Positions 54,940-63,198 of a stretch of 64,000 nt of DNA are shown piece by piece (within the stretch, counting starts at the first letter, position 1; every line of letters starts with the position of its first letter). A program made the position numbers and the translations under genes. The DNA is from Agrobacterium fabrum str. C58 (GTDB lineage: Bacteria; Pseudomonadota; Alphaproteobacteria; Rhizobiales; Rhizobiaceae), in the NCBI RefSeq assembly GCF_000092025.1, contig NC_003063.2, positions 1,431,501 to 1,495,500 of the forward strand, in the 5' to 3' direction. The notes below the pieces were generated by a model. The model saw only the letters and a list, made by a program, of their open reading frames with translations, had not been told where the DNA came from and did not search any database.

Positions 54940-54951
54940 AGGGATATTTAA

Positions 54952-55257
54952 ATGGTCGGGCGCTCGGTCACGCTGAAAGGTCATATGCACATCTGCCCCA
55001 TGGTCGATCCCGGGCCGAAGCCACACATCGGTGGACCTGTGGTCTCGACGCAACAGACTTTTGTCACCGTTGACGGTGTGCCGATCGCTACGGTTGGAGA
55101 CAGCCTGCTTTGCACAGGCGTTCCGACAACGTCGGACAAGATTACCAGTGGCTCATCGGTCGCTACCATACAGGGGAAAAAAATTGCCCGCATGGGGGAT
55201 GCCTGCGCGCATGGTGGGAGGCTGGTCGACGGCGTTTCCTGGCTAACGTTCGAGTGA
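54952..55257 (+). CDS. paar: PAAR-domain spike tip protein
   Basis: 101 residues, a complete PAAR/DUF4150-like fold with no extension. Proline-Ala-Ala-Arg-type repeats are seen as CPMVDPGPKPHIGGPVV, VDGVPIATVGDSLLC and IQGKKIARMGDACAHGG, with His/Cys residues for the metal site (HMHIC, DACAHGG). It sharpens the VgrG trimer. Last intact gene of the hcp operon. GC-rich again, in contrast to the two genes before it. Confidence 0.93.
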   Translation: MVGRSVTLKGHMHICPMVDPGPKPHIGGPVVSTQQTFVTVDGVPIATVGDSLLCTGVPTTSDKITSGSSVATIQGKKIARMGDACAHGGRLVDGVSWLTFE

Positions 55258-55313
55258 CGACGATATCCAGCAGCGGCGCGACACTCGGTTGAGCTTGAGT
55301 TACGACATTACCA

Positions 55314-55382
55314 GCCGGTCCGTTCACGCTTTACGATACGACGAAGCCAAGTATTCCTGCAATTCGACGCGTCGGGGCCTAA
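55314..55382 (+). pseudogene. Fossil 3' end of a second tdi-type immunity gene
   Basis: In one frame this encodes AGPFTLYDTTKPS, then IPAIRRVGA and a stop. The 3' end of tdi1 reads AGPFTLYDTTKPS, then TPAVRTIGS and a stop: 17 of 22 residues are identical. Many codons differ only at the third base, so the copies diverged under selection before this one was lost. Upstream the frame is broken at once (TGA at 55290 and 55296) and similarity stops near 55313. It lies 56 bases after paar and 13 bases from the convergent GGDEF-EAL gene. Confidence 0.75.
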
Positions 55383-55395
55383 GGTTGGAGCAATC

Positions 55396-57342
55396 TCAGC
55401 CAGTCCCAACGACCGCTCGCGGCCCCGAAAGAAACGCCGCCACATCCCACTCCCTCAGCGGCGGCGCATAAATATAGCCCTGCACCAGCGTGGCGCCAAG
55501 ACCTTCGAGTGTGGTGAGTTCTGCTGATGTTTCCACCCCCTCGACCACGCATTCCAGCTCCATGTCCCGGCTGAGGGCAAGAAGCGATTTCACGATTTTG
55601 TAGCTGGCTGGTTTTTCGTGCAGATCGGTGACGAAGCTGCGGTCGATCTTGATCTTGGTCAGCGGCAAGGCGTGCAGTCGGGTGAGGCTGGAGTAACCGG
55701 TGCCGAAATCGTCAAGTGAAATGCCGCAACCGAGACGGCGCAGCATGTCGACGGATTGTCTCACCTGCTCGAAATCATGGGCAAAGGCTGTCTCGGTGAT
55801 TTCAAGATCGAGACGGCGGGTGTCGAAACAGCTGTTTTCGATGATGCCGATCAGGGACAGCACGCCTTCATGACAGTTGAGGTCCTGGGCCGAAAGATTG
55901 AACGAGAGACGCAGGGAAGGGTCCCATGTCGATGCCGAGGCCAGTGCCATCTTCAGAAGCGGCCGCGTCAGCGAACCGACGATGCCGGCCCGTTCCGCGA
56001 TGGCGAAGAATTGTGCGGGCGGCACATGCCCGAGAACCGGGCTGTGCCAGCGCGCCAGCGCTTCAAACCCGGCCGTTTTTCCGTCGCGTATATCCACGAT
56101 CGGCTGAAACATCACCGAAAGTTCGTTTTTCAGATCGCTCTGCTTGAGCAGATGCTCAATGCGGGCTTCGATATTGATCTGCTTTTCGTGTTCCGCATCG
56201 AACAGAACGGCATCGCCACGCCGGGTTTTCTTGGCGTGGTAGAGGGCATAGTCTGCCCTGTCGAAAAGCTGCTCCAGCGTGGAGGCAAGGTGGGGAAAGA
56301 CTGCTATTCCCATGGATGCGGAAACATGCACCGTTCCTTCCGGCATATGGTAAGGCGCCCTCAACTCTTCGGAAATCGCATTGGCGTTTGCGACGAGTTG
56401 CGCATCATCAGGTATGATCGGGGCGACGATGGCGAATTCGTCGCCGCCCAGTCGAAAAGCCTTGCTGGCTTTCAGATTGGCGGTGAGGCGCTTGCTGACA
56501 TTGATCAGCAGCCGGTCTCCCACCGAATGCCCGTAGAGATCGTTGACCGGCTTGAAACCGTCGAGATCGATGACCCCCAGCGCCAGCCGGGTTCCCTTTT
56601 CTCTGGCATTCGCGAGCTCGACCTCAAGATGTGCGAAAAAGGCGCGGCGGTTCGGCAGTCCCGTCAGGCTGTCTATATTGGCAAGCAGCAGGTTTTCATT
56701 GCTGAGCGCCTCCGTGCGCTGCTGCGAAATGACCATGCGCTCAAAATTGCGGTAATTGGTCAGGAGGATGGACATCATGCCGGCACAAACCAGCAGAACA
56801 TTGATGGCGATGGCAATGAATGTCGGCTGCCGTGACGCCACAAAAAAGGCGATGAACGCGCCATTGACGATGACCGTCACCATGAAGGCGGCGGACCGTA
56901 CATACATCAGGCAGAAGATGCAGGAAATGACGGTGATCGCCATGTAGAAGGCGACATGGGATCGTGTATAGGCATCTCCATGCGGCACCAGTAAAAAAGA
57001 CCAGAGCGTGAAGGCCAGGGCGATGCCGGCGGCCAGGCGGTTCGTGCGGCGAAGGGCGGCGAGTGCCACCTCCGGCCGGGGATCGATGCCGCGCGTCCTC
57101 CACCAGAATGCGACCCGAAGTGTGCAGCCGATGGTAAAAACGGCGGGAACCCCAACGGTGAGCCAAAATGGTGCCAATTGCATATGCGTACTGGCAAGCG
57201 CCCATGTGCTTGAGAGCAAAATGAAATACATCATCGGCATCTGCCGGGTGAAGGCTCTGTACTGCGCTTTCAGAAGGTCGGGATTGTCAGACCGGACGGA
57301 CATGAAGTCGAGCAGTTTTTGTATGGCGATCAGTATTTTCAT
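55396..57342 (-). CDS. Membrane-bound GGDEF-EAL cyclic-di-GMP protein
   Basis: 648 residues. Five or six N-terminal hydrophobic segments (to ~residue 195) form a membrane sensor. The diguanylate cyclase domain has an intact GGDEF near residue 297 (FRLGGDEFAIV), and the phosphodiesterase domain has an intact EAL near 424 (AGFEALARW) and further catalytic motifs (NLSAQDL, DDFGTGYSS, VVEGVET). Both domains look competent, so the net effect on c-di-GMP cannot be told. It is convergent with the T6SS hcp operon and may be unrelated to it. Confidence 0.92.
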   Translation of the reverse strand: MKILIAIQKLLDFMSVRSDNPDLLKAQYRAFTRQMPMMYFILLSSTWALASTHMQLAPFWLTVGVPAVFTIGCTLRVAFWWRTRGIDPRPEVALAALRRTNRLAAGIALAFTLWSFLLVPHGDAYTRSHVAFYMAITVISCIFCLMYVRSAAFMVTVIVNGAFIAFFVASRQPTFIAIAINVLLVCAGMMSILLTNYRNFERMVISQQRTEALSNENLLLANIDSLTGLPNRRAFFAHLEVELANAREKGTRLALGVIDLDGFKPVNDLYGHSVGDRLLINVSKRLTANLKASKAFRLGGDEFAIVAPIIPDDAQLVANANAISEELRAPYHMPEGTVHVSASMGIAVFPHLASTLEQLFDRADYALYHAKKTRRGDAVLFDAEHEKQINIEARIEHLLKQSDLKNELSVMFQPIVDIRDGKTAGFEALARWHSPVLGHVPPAQFFAIAERAGIVGSLTRPLLKMALASASTWDPSLRLSFNLSAQDLNCHEGVLSLIGIIENSCFDTRRLDLEITETAFAHDFEQVRQSVDMLRRLGCGISLDDFGTGYSSLTRLHALPLTKIKIDRSFVTDLHEKPASYKIVKSLLALSRDMELECVVEGVETSAELTTLEGLGATLVQGYIYAPPLREWDVAAFLSGPRAVVGTG

Positions 57343-57599
57343 TTATGACTCATCAAATACAGGACGACATCGGTAGCATAAGCCCAGTTACATCATTGGA
57401 AATACACAGGGTTAACCGGGAGACAACTGTATCAACCGCAAGATGCAGCTGCGTATCTTCGCAACATGCCGCCATTTTCGCCGTTAGATGCTGTTCTGGC
57501 AGAAACTGGATGACAATGTGGTTAGGTTAGGCAAATTTGAAAACATAAACGCGCCGTTCCGACAATTATCTTGAACTGCCCAGGCAGAAAGACCGTTTT

Positions 57600-59273
57600 A
57601 TGATGCTGACACCTGTGCTTCCTTCCGTTGCCGTCATTGCTGACGCACATTTTCATGACACAGCCGCGGATTTCGGATTTCCCGGTATCGAGATCGATGG
57701 CCAGCGCATCACCATGCGCAGCTGGTCGGAAACGCGCGACTCTACCCGGGTTTTTAATGAGAGCGCCGATGCACTGCATGCGGCGCTGGAAGAGGTGCGG
57801 CGGCGCGGCATTCGCCATGTGGTGCTGCTCGGCGATTATACCGATGACGGGCAGCGGGAGACGACACAAACGCTGAAGGGCATTCTTGAGCGTCATCGCG
57901 ATGCGCATGGCACGGCCTTTTATGCGCTGCCCGGAAACCACGATATTTTCGGGCCGTGCGGCCGGCATCAAACCAAGGAGTTCCTGGTGGAGAACGGGGA
58001 ACGCCTCTCCGTCTCTAGCGATGCGAAGCGGGCAGGGGAACGGGTCGTTATCAGCGAGCGCATGTATTGCGACGGTTATCCGGAAGGTCTTGGCCCCATG
58101 GCGGCCTTTGGCTATTTCCGCCAGCCGGATTACCTGCATTGGGAAACACCCTTCGGCCTCTCCGATGCGCCGCAGGATCGGCTCTACGAGGTGGGCTCAC
58201 CCGATGGCAGCAATGTCTACATGCTGATGGACGCCTCCTATCTGGTCGAGCCGGAGCCGGGTCTCTGGCTGATGATGATCGACGCCAATATTTTCGAACC
58301 GCGCGACGGCAGCTTTGAACGAGGCGAGGAGGCCGCCTTCATCGACAGCACCGCCGCCGGCTGGAATGCGCTTCTGCGCTGCAAGCCTTTCCTTCTCGAC
58401 TGGATTGCCGATGTGCGCGCCAGGGCAGAGGCGCTTGGCAAGACGTTGCTCGGCTTTTCCCACTATCCGGCACTCGATCCCTTCGATGGTGCAAGCAGCG
58501 TGGAAAGCGCCCTGTTCGGCAAAACGACCGCCGTGCGGCGCATGCCGCTCAAGGCGGTGGGGGATGCGCTGATAAAAACCGGGCTCGCCGTGCATTTTAG
58601 CGGCCATCTGCATGTGGAAGGGGTGACGCGGCGTGGGGAAGGGGAGAGGTCACTGACCAATATCGCCGTCCCGTCGCTGGTTGCTTTCCCGCCGGCCTTC
58701 AAGGTTGTCCACCCGTCGCGTCAGGAAATCGCCGTGGAAACGGTGGAGATGGCCCATCTGCCGGTGAATGGCCGCATCTGCCGGGGGTATGCGCAGGAAA
58801 TGGCGTTTGCCGGCGAAGCGCAGGACGCGGCCTTTGTGGCGGGTGATTACGGCAGCTTTCTGCGGGACCATCAGCGGGCGCTGATCAAGTATCGTTATTT
58901 CCCCCGGGAATGGACGGCGGAAATCGTTGCGGCGATGGCTGGTAAGACGGTGCGGGATGTCGTCGGCCTGCTCGGAGAGAAGAGCATTGCCTCCGAACAG
59001 GCGGATATGCCAATGATCGAGCTCATCACCGACTGGTATTGCCTGCGCCAGGGCGTGGGTCTGGCCCTGCCGCAGATCACGCCGCAGCGGCTTTCCCTTT
59101 ACCGGATCCTGGCGGATCGCCTCGGCCGCAAGGCTGATCGTCATGATGGATCCATTGAAGGTTTTCTCGAAATCTTTTTTGCTGCACTCGGCCTGTTTCT
59201 CGATCGCGCCGAGGCGAGCCCTCGGCGCGTAGAGCTTCGGCCTACACGGAAACAGGAGCCCGTTTCCGTGTAG
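57600..59273 (+). CDS. Calcineurin-like metallophosphoesterase
   Basis: 557 residues; ATG at 57600 or 57603, ribosome site weak. The dimetal phosphatase motifs are in order: ADAHFHD near residue 14, GDYTDDG near 80, GNHDIFG near 112, and GHLH near 336. The C-terminal ~190 residues are helical and not recognised. No signal peptide is evident. Substrate unknown. The stop codon lies inside the right arm of a 12-bp hairpin. Confidence 0.88.
   Translation: MMLTPVLPSVAVIADAHFHDTAADFGFPGIEIDGQRITMRSWSETRDSTRVFNESADALHAALEEVRRRGIRHVVLLGDYTDDGQRETTQTLKGILERHRDAHGTAFYALPGNHDIFGPCGRHQTKEFLVENGERLSVSSDAKRAGERVVISERMYCDGYPEGLGPMAAFGYFRQPDYLHWETPFGLSDAPQDRLYEVGSPDGSNVYMLMDASYLVEPEPGLWLMMIDANIFEPRDGSFERGEEAAFIDSTAAGWNALLRCKPFLLDWIADVRARAEALGKTLLGFSHYPALDPFDGASSVESALFGKTTAVRRMPLKAVGDALIKTGLAVHFSGHLHVEGVTRRGEGERSLTNIAVPSLVAFPPAFKVVHPSRQEIAVETVEMAHLPVNGRICRGYAQEMAFAGEAQDAAFVAGDYGSFLRDHQRALIKYRYFPREWTAEIVAAMAGKTVRDVVGLLGEKSIASEQADMPMIELITDWYCLRQGVGLALPQITPQRLSLYRILADRLGRKADRHDGSIEGFLEIFFAALGLFLDRAEASPRRVELRPTRKQEPVSV
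59242..59273. terminator. Hairpin terminator embedded in the end of the phosphoesterase gene
   Basis: Perfect 12-bp inverted repeat CTACACGGAAAC / GTTTCCGTGTAG with an 8-base loop; the last three bases are the gene's own TAG stop. The convergent TerC-type gene ends four bases further on, so the element probably serves both directions. Confidence 0.65.
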
Positions 59274-59276
59274 CTG

Positions 59277-60833
59277 TCAGGTGGCAAGGCTGGTATTCCA
59301 CGCCCGGATTTTTTCGATGTTTCTGTCCGAGCAGGAAACGATCTCGAATTCGAACCCGTCGCCGGAAATCCGCTCGCCGATTTCGGGAAGGCGGCTGAGG
59401 CGCCAGAGGATGTAGCCGGCGATCGTGGAGTAACGGTCGGCATCATCCACCAGATCGATATCCAGGAGATAGGAGACGCGTCTGATATCGACGGTGCCGT
59501 CGATCAGCCAGGAGCCGTCTTGCTCAAGTCCGGAAATCTGGGCTTCCTCACCCTCGTCGGGGAACTCACCCGCGATCGCCTCTAGTATGTCCGTCGGCGT
59601 AGCGATACCCTGAAGCGTGCCATATTCGTCGATGATGACGGCCATCTGCAGCGGCGATGTGCGCAGCTGTTCCATCACCTGCAAGGCCGTGGCGCTTTCG
59701 TGCACGACGAGAGGCTCGCGCAGCGAACGCTCGAGGTTCAGTTTTCCGTCATGCAGCAGATCGCGCAGCAGGTCCCTGGTGGCGGCGACGCCCAGGAAGG
59801 AGTCCAGCTTGCCCTGCGCCAGCATCAGGCGGGAATGGTCGAGTTCCAGCAGCCGGCTTCGTAACGTGTCGTGATCGGCATCAATATCGAGCCAGTCGAT
59901 TTCGGTGCGCGGTGTCATGATCGATACGACCGGGCGCTCGGCAAGCGTCAGCACCCCGCGTATCATGTCCTTTTCCTCGGATTTGAAAAGGTCGCCTTGC
60001 GCAGCCTGCGCGGCGATAACGTCAGCGGTCTCGCCGAGCGACTGCTGTTCGCCGACCCGGCCACCCAGAAGCCGCAGAATGGCATCGGAGGTGCGTTCGC
60101 GCATATCGCCGGCGGTGATGCGCCTTTCGCGGTTGCGCCGTCCGATCTGGTTTGCCGCCTCGATGAGAACGGAAAAGCCGATGGCCGCATAAAGATAACC
60201 CTTCGGCAGATGGAAACCGAAACCCTCGACGATCAGGCTGAAGCCGATCATCAGAAGAAAACCAAGGCAGAGAATGACCACGGTCGGGTGTTTCGACACG
60301 AAGGCCATCAGCGGCCGCGATGCCGCCATCATCACGGCCATGGCCACGCAGACGGCGGTAATCATCACCCAGAGATTATTGACCATGCCAACGGCGGTGA
60401 TGACGCTGTCGAGCGAGAAGACGGCGTCGAGCACGACGATCTGCACGATGACCTGCCAGAAGACTGCATGGACCACCTTGCCCTGTTTCGGCTTCTGGTC
60501 ACCCTCCAGCCGTTCGTGCAGTTCCATCGTGCCTTTGGCAAGCAGGAAGGCACCGCCGAGGATGAGGATGAGATCGCGACCGGAAAAGGAGAAATCCGAA
60601 ATGGTGAAAAGCGGCCGCGTCAGCGTGACGATCCACGAGATCGAAAACAGCAGCAGCAGGCGCATGACGAGCGCGAGCGACAGGCCGATCATTCGCGCTT
60701 TCTGGCGCTGGTGCGGCGGCAGCTTGTCGGCAAGGATCGCGATGAAGACGAGATTGTCGATGCCGAGCACGACTTCGAGAACGATAAGGGTGACGAGGCC
60801 GACCCATATATTCGGATCTGCGAGGAATTCCAT
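59277..60833 (-). CDS. TerC-family membrane protein with CBS pair and CorC/HlyC domain
   Basis: 518 residues. N-terminal TerC domain with about seven helices and the acidic membrane motifs [16 protein letters not shown] and [15 protein letters not shown], thought to bind or move metal ions. A CBS-domain pair follows at ~300-420 ([39 protein letters not shown]), then a CorC_HlyC domain at ~435-515. This is the YoaE/YegH architecture. A role in manganese or metal homeostasis or in extracytoplasmic protein metallation is plausible for TerC proteins but unproven here. Preceded by a structured leader. Confidence 0.92.
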   Translation of the reverse strand: MEFLADPNIWVGLVTLIVLEVVLGIDNLVFIAILADKLPPHQRQKARMIGLSLALVMRLLLLFSISWIVTLTRPLFTISDFSFSGRDLILILGGAFLLAKGTMELHERLEGDQKPKQGKVVHAVFWQVIVQIVVLDAVFSLDSVITAVGMVNNLWVMITAVCVAMAVMMAASRPLMAFVSKHPTVVILCLGFLLMIGFSLIVEGFGFHLPKGYLYAAIGFSVLIEAANQIGRRNRERRITAGDMRERTSDAILRLLGGRVGEQQSLGETADVIAAQAAQGDLFKSEEKDMIRGVLTLAERPVVSIMTPRTEIDWLDIDADHDTLRSRLLELDHSRLMLAQGKLDSFLGVAATRDLLRDLLHDGKLNLERSLREPLVVHESATALQVMEQLRTSPLQMAVIIDEYGTLQGIATPTDILEAIAGEFPDEGEEAQISGLEQDGSWLIDGTVDIRRVSYLLDIDLVDDADRYSTIAGYILWRLSRLPEIGERISGDGFEFEIVSCSDRNIEKIRAWNTSLAT

Positions 60834-61209
60834 GTTCAGGAGCCTTTATGGGAATGGGTGCAAACGCGCAAAGCCCCGGACCGACCATCCGAGGCTGAAA
60901 GCCGCTGCTTTGAAAAAAACAAGAAAATTCGAGGCTGGCGTCGCGTTATGCGAGCCAGCCTCGTTCGGTGTCGACTACTGTCGGTACTGTCGCCTTCGTC
61001 AGGCATAGGGCGGATTTATCCCACTATCAGTCAATTCTTGTGCCGGTCCAACTAGCAAATTTCCGACGGTTGGAAAAGCGGCTTTCGATTTTTTGCTGCC
61101 AAAACGGTGCGGTTTGGCAATCTTGGCGCGTAAAATATGCCATAATCGCTCGAAGAATTGGACGCTGTGCAATCTCAGCGATTGCCACCCGTTCCCCGGC
61201 AAAAAGCCC
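60834..61209. other. Intergenic region, 376 bases, with structured leader of the TerC gene
   Basis: No gene is seen. On the minus strand, towards the TerC gene, it contains a terminator-like hairpin plus T-tract (60912-60962). Beyond that is a second imperfect fold (on the plus strand CAAAG...CTTTG enclosing GCCCCGGA...TCCGAGGC, about 60867-60912). The part nearer the DUF1402 gene (61000-61209) is AT-richer, without recognisable elements. Confidence 0.55.
60912..60962 (-). terminator. Terminator-like hairpin upstream of the TerC gene
   Basis: On the minus strand stem GAGGCTGGC / GCCAGCCTC (60962-60954 with 60939-60931), with inner TCGC/GCGA pairs, is followed by GAATTTTCTTGTTTTTTT. It lies ~80 bases before the TerC start and ~250 bases after the DUF1402 stop. 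It could end the DUF1402 transcript or act as an attenuator in the TerC leader. Confidence 0.7.
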
Positions 61210-62226
61210 CTATCGCTTCTGCTCGCCAATATCGGAGGTGGTGCGTCGGTCGATGGCCTTGCCATCGAGAATGTTTTTCAGGATATCGAGGCGGTCGTTG
61301 ATCAACCATCCATAGTAGTTTTCCACCGGCAGCAGTTTTTTTGCGCCGGCATCCACGGCGGTCCGCAGGCGCTCGGCGCGGCGTCTTGGCTGGCCGACAT
61401 TGTAGAGCGTGGCGGTGATGCCGGGATTTCCAGAAATGTCGAAGCCCTTTTCCCGGTAGGCGTCGATGGAATCCCTGATGATGGCGGCGATATAGAGGAT
61501 GCTGCGGTCGGGATCCATGACGTCGCGGTAGATATCCTTCGGCCTGTCCGCCGAGAGTTTCGGCAGGCCGCTCGTTTTGTTCACGAGATCGGTGACCTGC
61601 AGCGCCGTCAGCGGGCTGATCTGGCCGAGCCCGAACGTCTGCCCCGCGTAAAAGGGCTGGAAGAAGGCCCGCTGGAAGGAGATCGCCTCATAGCTCGTGC
61701 CATCCACCACCTTGCCACGGAAGCTCTGGTCCCAGACGGTATCGCGGCAGCTCCACTGTTCAGACGTGGTGGCAAGGGCCTCGCAGGAGCGGAATTCCGG
61801 CCGCTGGAGAAATGTCTTCAGGGCCACGCCCTTATAGCTGAACTTGATATCGAGTTCGGCGTAGGAGATGGCCTTGATATAATAGGTCTGCATGCGATCC
61901 ACGGCCGAGACGTTGAAGGTATGTTCCCCGACGATGGCGCCAACGATGTGGATCGGGTCGATGCCATAGGCCGCGCCTGCCTTCCTGATCTTGCCGAGCA
62001 GTCCGGGTTCGCTGTTCAGGAGATCGACCGTCTTGCGGAATTTTTCCTCGTAGGTCGTGGAGAACGCCTTGGTCCTGATGGCCGAGGCCTGCGGTATTTC
62101 GGGCTGTTCGGCCGAGCGGTTGCCCGGAGGCACAACGACCATCTGCTGGGCTGCGGCATAAGAAGGCAGGAAGGCCAGCGCCAGAAGGACGGCGGCCGCG
62201 CGGGTGGACTTCGCAAACAGGCTCAT
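61210..62226 (-). CDS. DUF1402 family exported protein
   Basis: 338 residues. Signal peptide SLFAKSTRAAAVLLALAFLP, cut after AAAQ. The mature protein fits DUF1402, a family confined to alphaproteobacteria: AAYGIDPIHIVGAIVGEHTFN, YAGQTFGLGQISPLTALQVTD, and ITATLYNVGQPRRRAE. The GLGQISP and TLYNVG elements recall goose-type lysozyme/lytic transglycosylase folds, so a role on periplasmic peptidoglycan is plausible but not established. Divergent from the transglutaminase-like peptidase gene. Confidence 0.85.
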   Translation of the reverse strand: MSLFAKSTRAAAVLLALAFLPSYAAAQQMVVVPPGNRSAEQPEIPQASAIRTKAFSTTYEEKFRKTVDLLNSEPGLLGKIRKAGAAYGIDPIHIVGAIVGEHTFNVSAVDRMQTYYIKAISYAELDIKFSYKGVALKTFLQRPEFRSCEALATTSEQWSCRDTVWDQSFRGKVVDGTSYEAISFQRAFFQPFYAGQTFGLGQISPLTALQVTDLVNKTSGLPKLSADRPKDIYRDVMDPDRSILYIAAIIRDSIDAYREKGFDISGNPGITATLYNVGQPRRRAERLRTAVDAGAKKLLPVENYYGWLINDRLDILKNILDGKAIDRRTTSDIGEQKR

Positions 62227-62458
62227 ACGGCGGTCTCTATGATGGGGATCGTGTTGCGGTGAGGGCTCCTTCTTAGGGCAGGCCGCCTGCGCGTGGCAAG
62301 TTGCCCCCGCTCACTTTACCGTTGTTGCCGCCCGGAATGCTGTCACACCTCATTGTGCAAGCATCCGGCCGGGAATTTTCGGGGTCGTTAAAAGTCGAGC
62401 ATTTTGTTTCATGTGACCTCAAGTCGCCACGGGTAGCTCATGTCGTCAGGAGACGAAC

Positions 62459-63124
62459 ATGACCCATCTCATCAAATCGCTGCAAGCATGTTTCATTCTG
62501 GCTGTCGTGGGTTTGGCCGCGCCGGCGCAGGCGTCTCCTTCGATGCAGACGGGCAGGATCACCTCACAGCCCGTCGGACATTACGACTTCTGCCAGCGGC
62601 ATTCGGCTGAGTGCCAGCCGGTGAAGTCCATGCCGCCGGTCAGTCTTACCCCTGATGTCTGGGCTACCCTCGTCTCGGTCAACAATGCCGTCAATACCGA
62701 GATCGACCAGCGGACCGACATGGAAGTGTGGGGTTACGAGGATTATTGGGAATATCCCTATAACGGCGCGGGAGACTGCGAGGACCTCGCGCTGGAGAAA
62801 CGGAAGCGGCTGATGGACGCCGGTCTGCCGGTTTCCGACCTGCTGATCACCGTCGTCCGCGACGAAAAAGGTGATGGCCACGCCATCCTCACGGTCAGAA
62901 CCGACCGCGGAGATTTCATTCTCGACAATATGAAGCCGAAGATTTTTCGCTGGGACGAAACGCCCTATACCTATCTCAAGCGTCAATCCACCGAGCATGC
63001 CGGTCGGTGGGTGGATATTGAAGGCACCGGTTCGCCCGCCATCGCCGCCCGCGAGGTTGGCCGCGCCACCGCCACCTCCGCCACCGCGCGCCGGAATATC
63101 GTCGACATCATCATGGGGCGCTGA
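62459..63124 (+). CDS. Bacterial transglutaminase-like cysteine peptidase (BTLCP)
   Basis: 221 residues. Signal peptide (LQACFILAVVGLAAPAQA, cut before SPSM). The catalytic triad of the BTLCP/LapG-like family is visible: Cys in GAGDCEDLALEKR, His in GDGHAILTVRT, Asp in FILDNMKP. LapG members cleave surface adhesins under c-di-GMP control, but stand-alone BTLCPs in rhizobia have no assigned substrate, and no LapD or adhesin gene is adjacent. Ribosome site aggagac precedes ATG. Confidence 0.9.
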   Translation: MTHLIKSLQACFILAVVGLAAPAQASPSMQTGRITSQPVGHYDFCQRHSAECQPVKSMPPVSLTPDVWATLVSVNNAVNTEIDQRTDMEVWGYEDYWEYPYNGAGDCEDLALEKRKRLMDAGLPVSDLLITVVRDEKGDGHAILTVRTDRGDFILDNMKPKIFRWDETPYTYLKRQSTEHAGRWVDIEGTGSPAIAAREVGRATATSATARRNIVDIIMGR

Positions 63125-63198
63125 AGCTTTCGCCTCTCATGAAGGACGCGGAGAGCCCCAAACGGGCTGTCCGTTTCCAATATGCCCCATGTTTCGTT

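Noticed and set aside
55289..55471. 60-codon plus-strand open frame after paar
   Set aside because: It runs out of frame with the tdi-like fossil and into the antisense of the GGDEF-EAL gene. The fossil in the other frame explains the sequence better.
60834..60962. yybP-ykoY manganese riboswitch ahead of the TerC gene
   Set aside because: The family context fits, but the conserved sequence blocks of that riboswitch were not found on the minus strand, so only an unnamed structured leader is reported.
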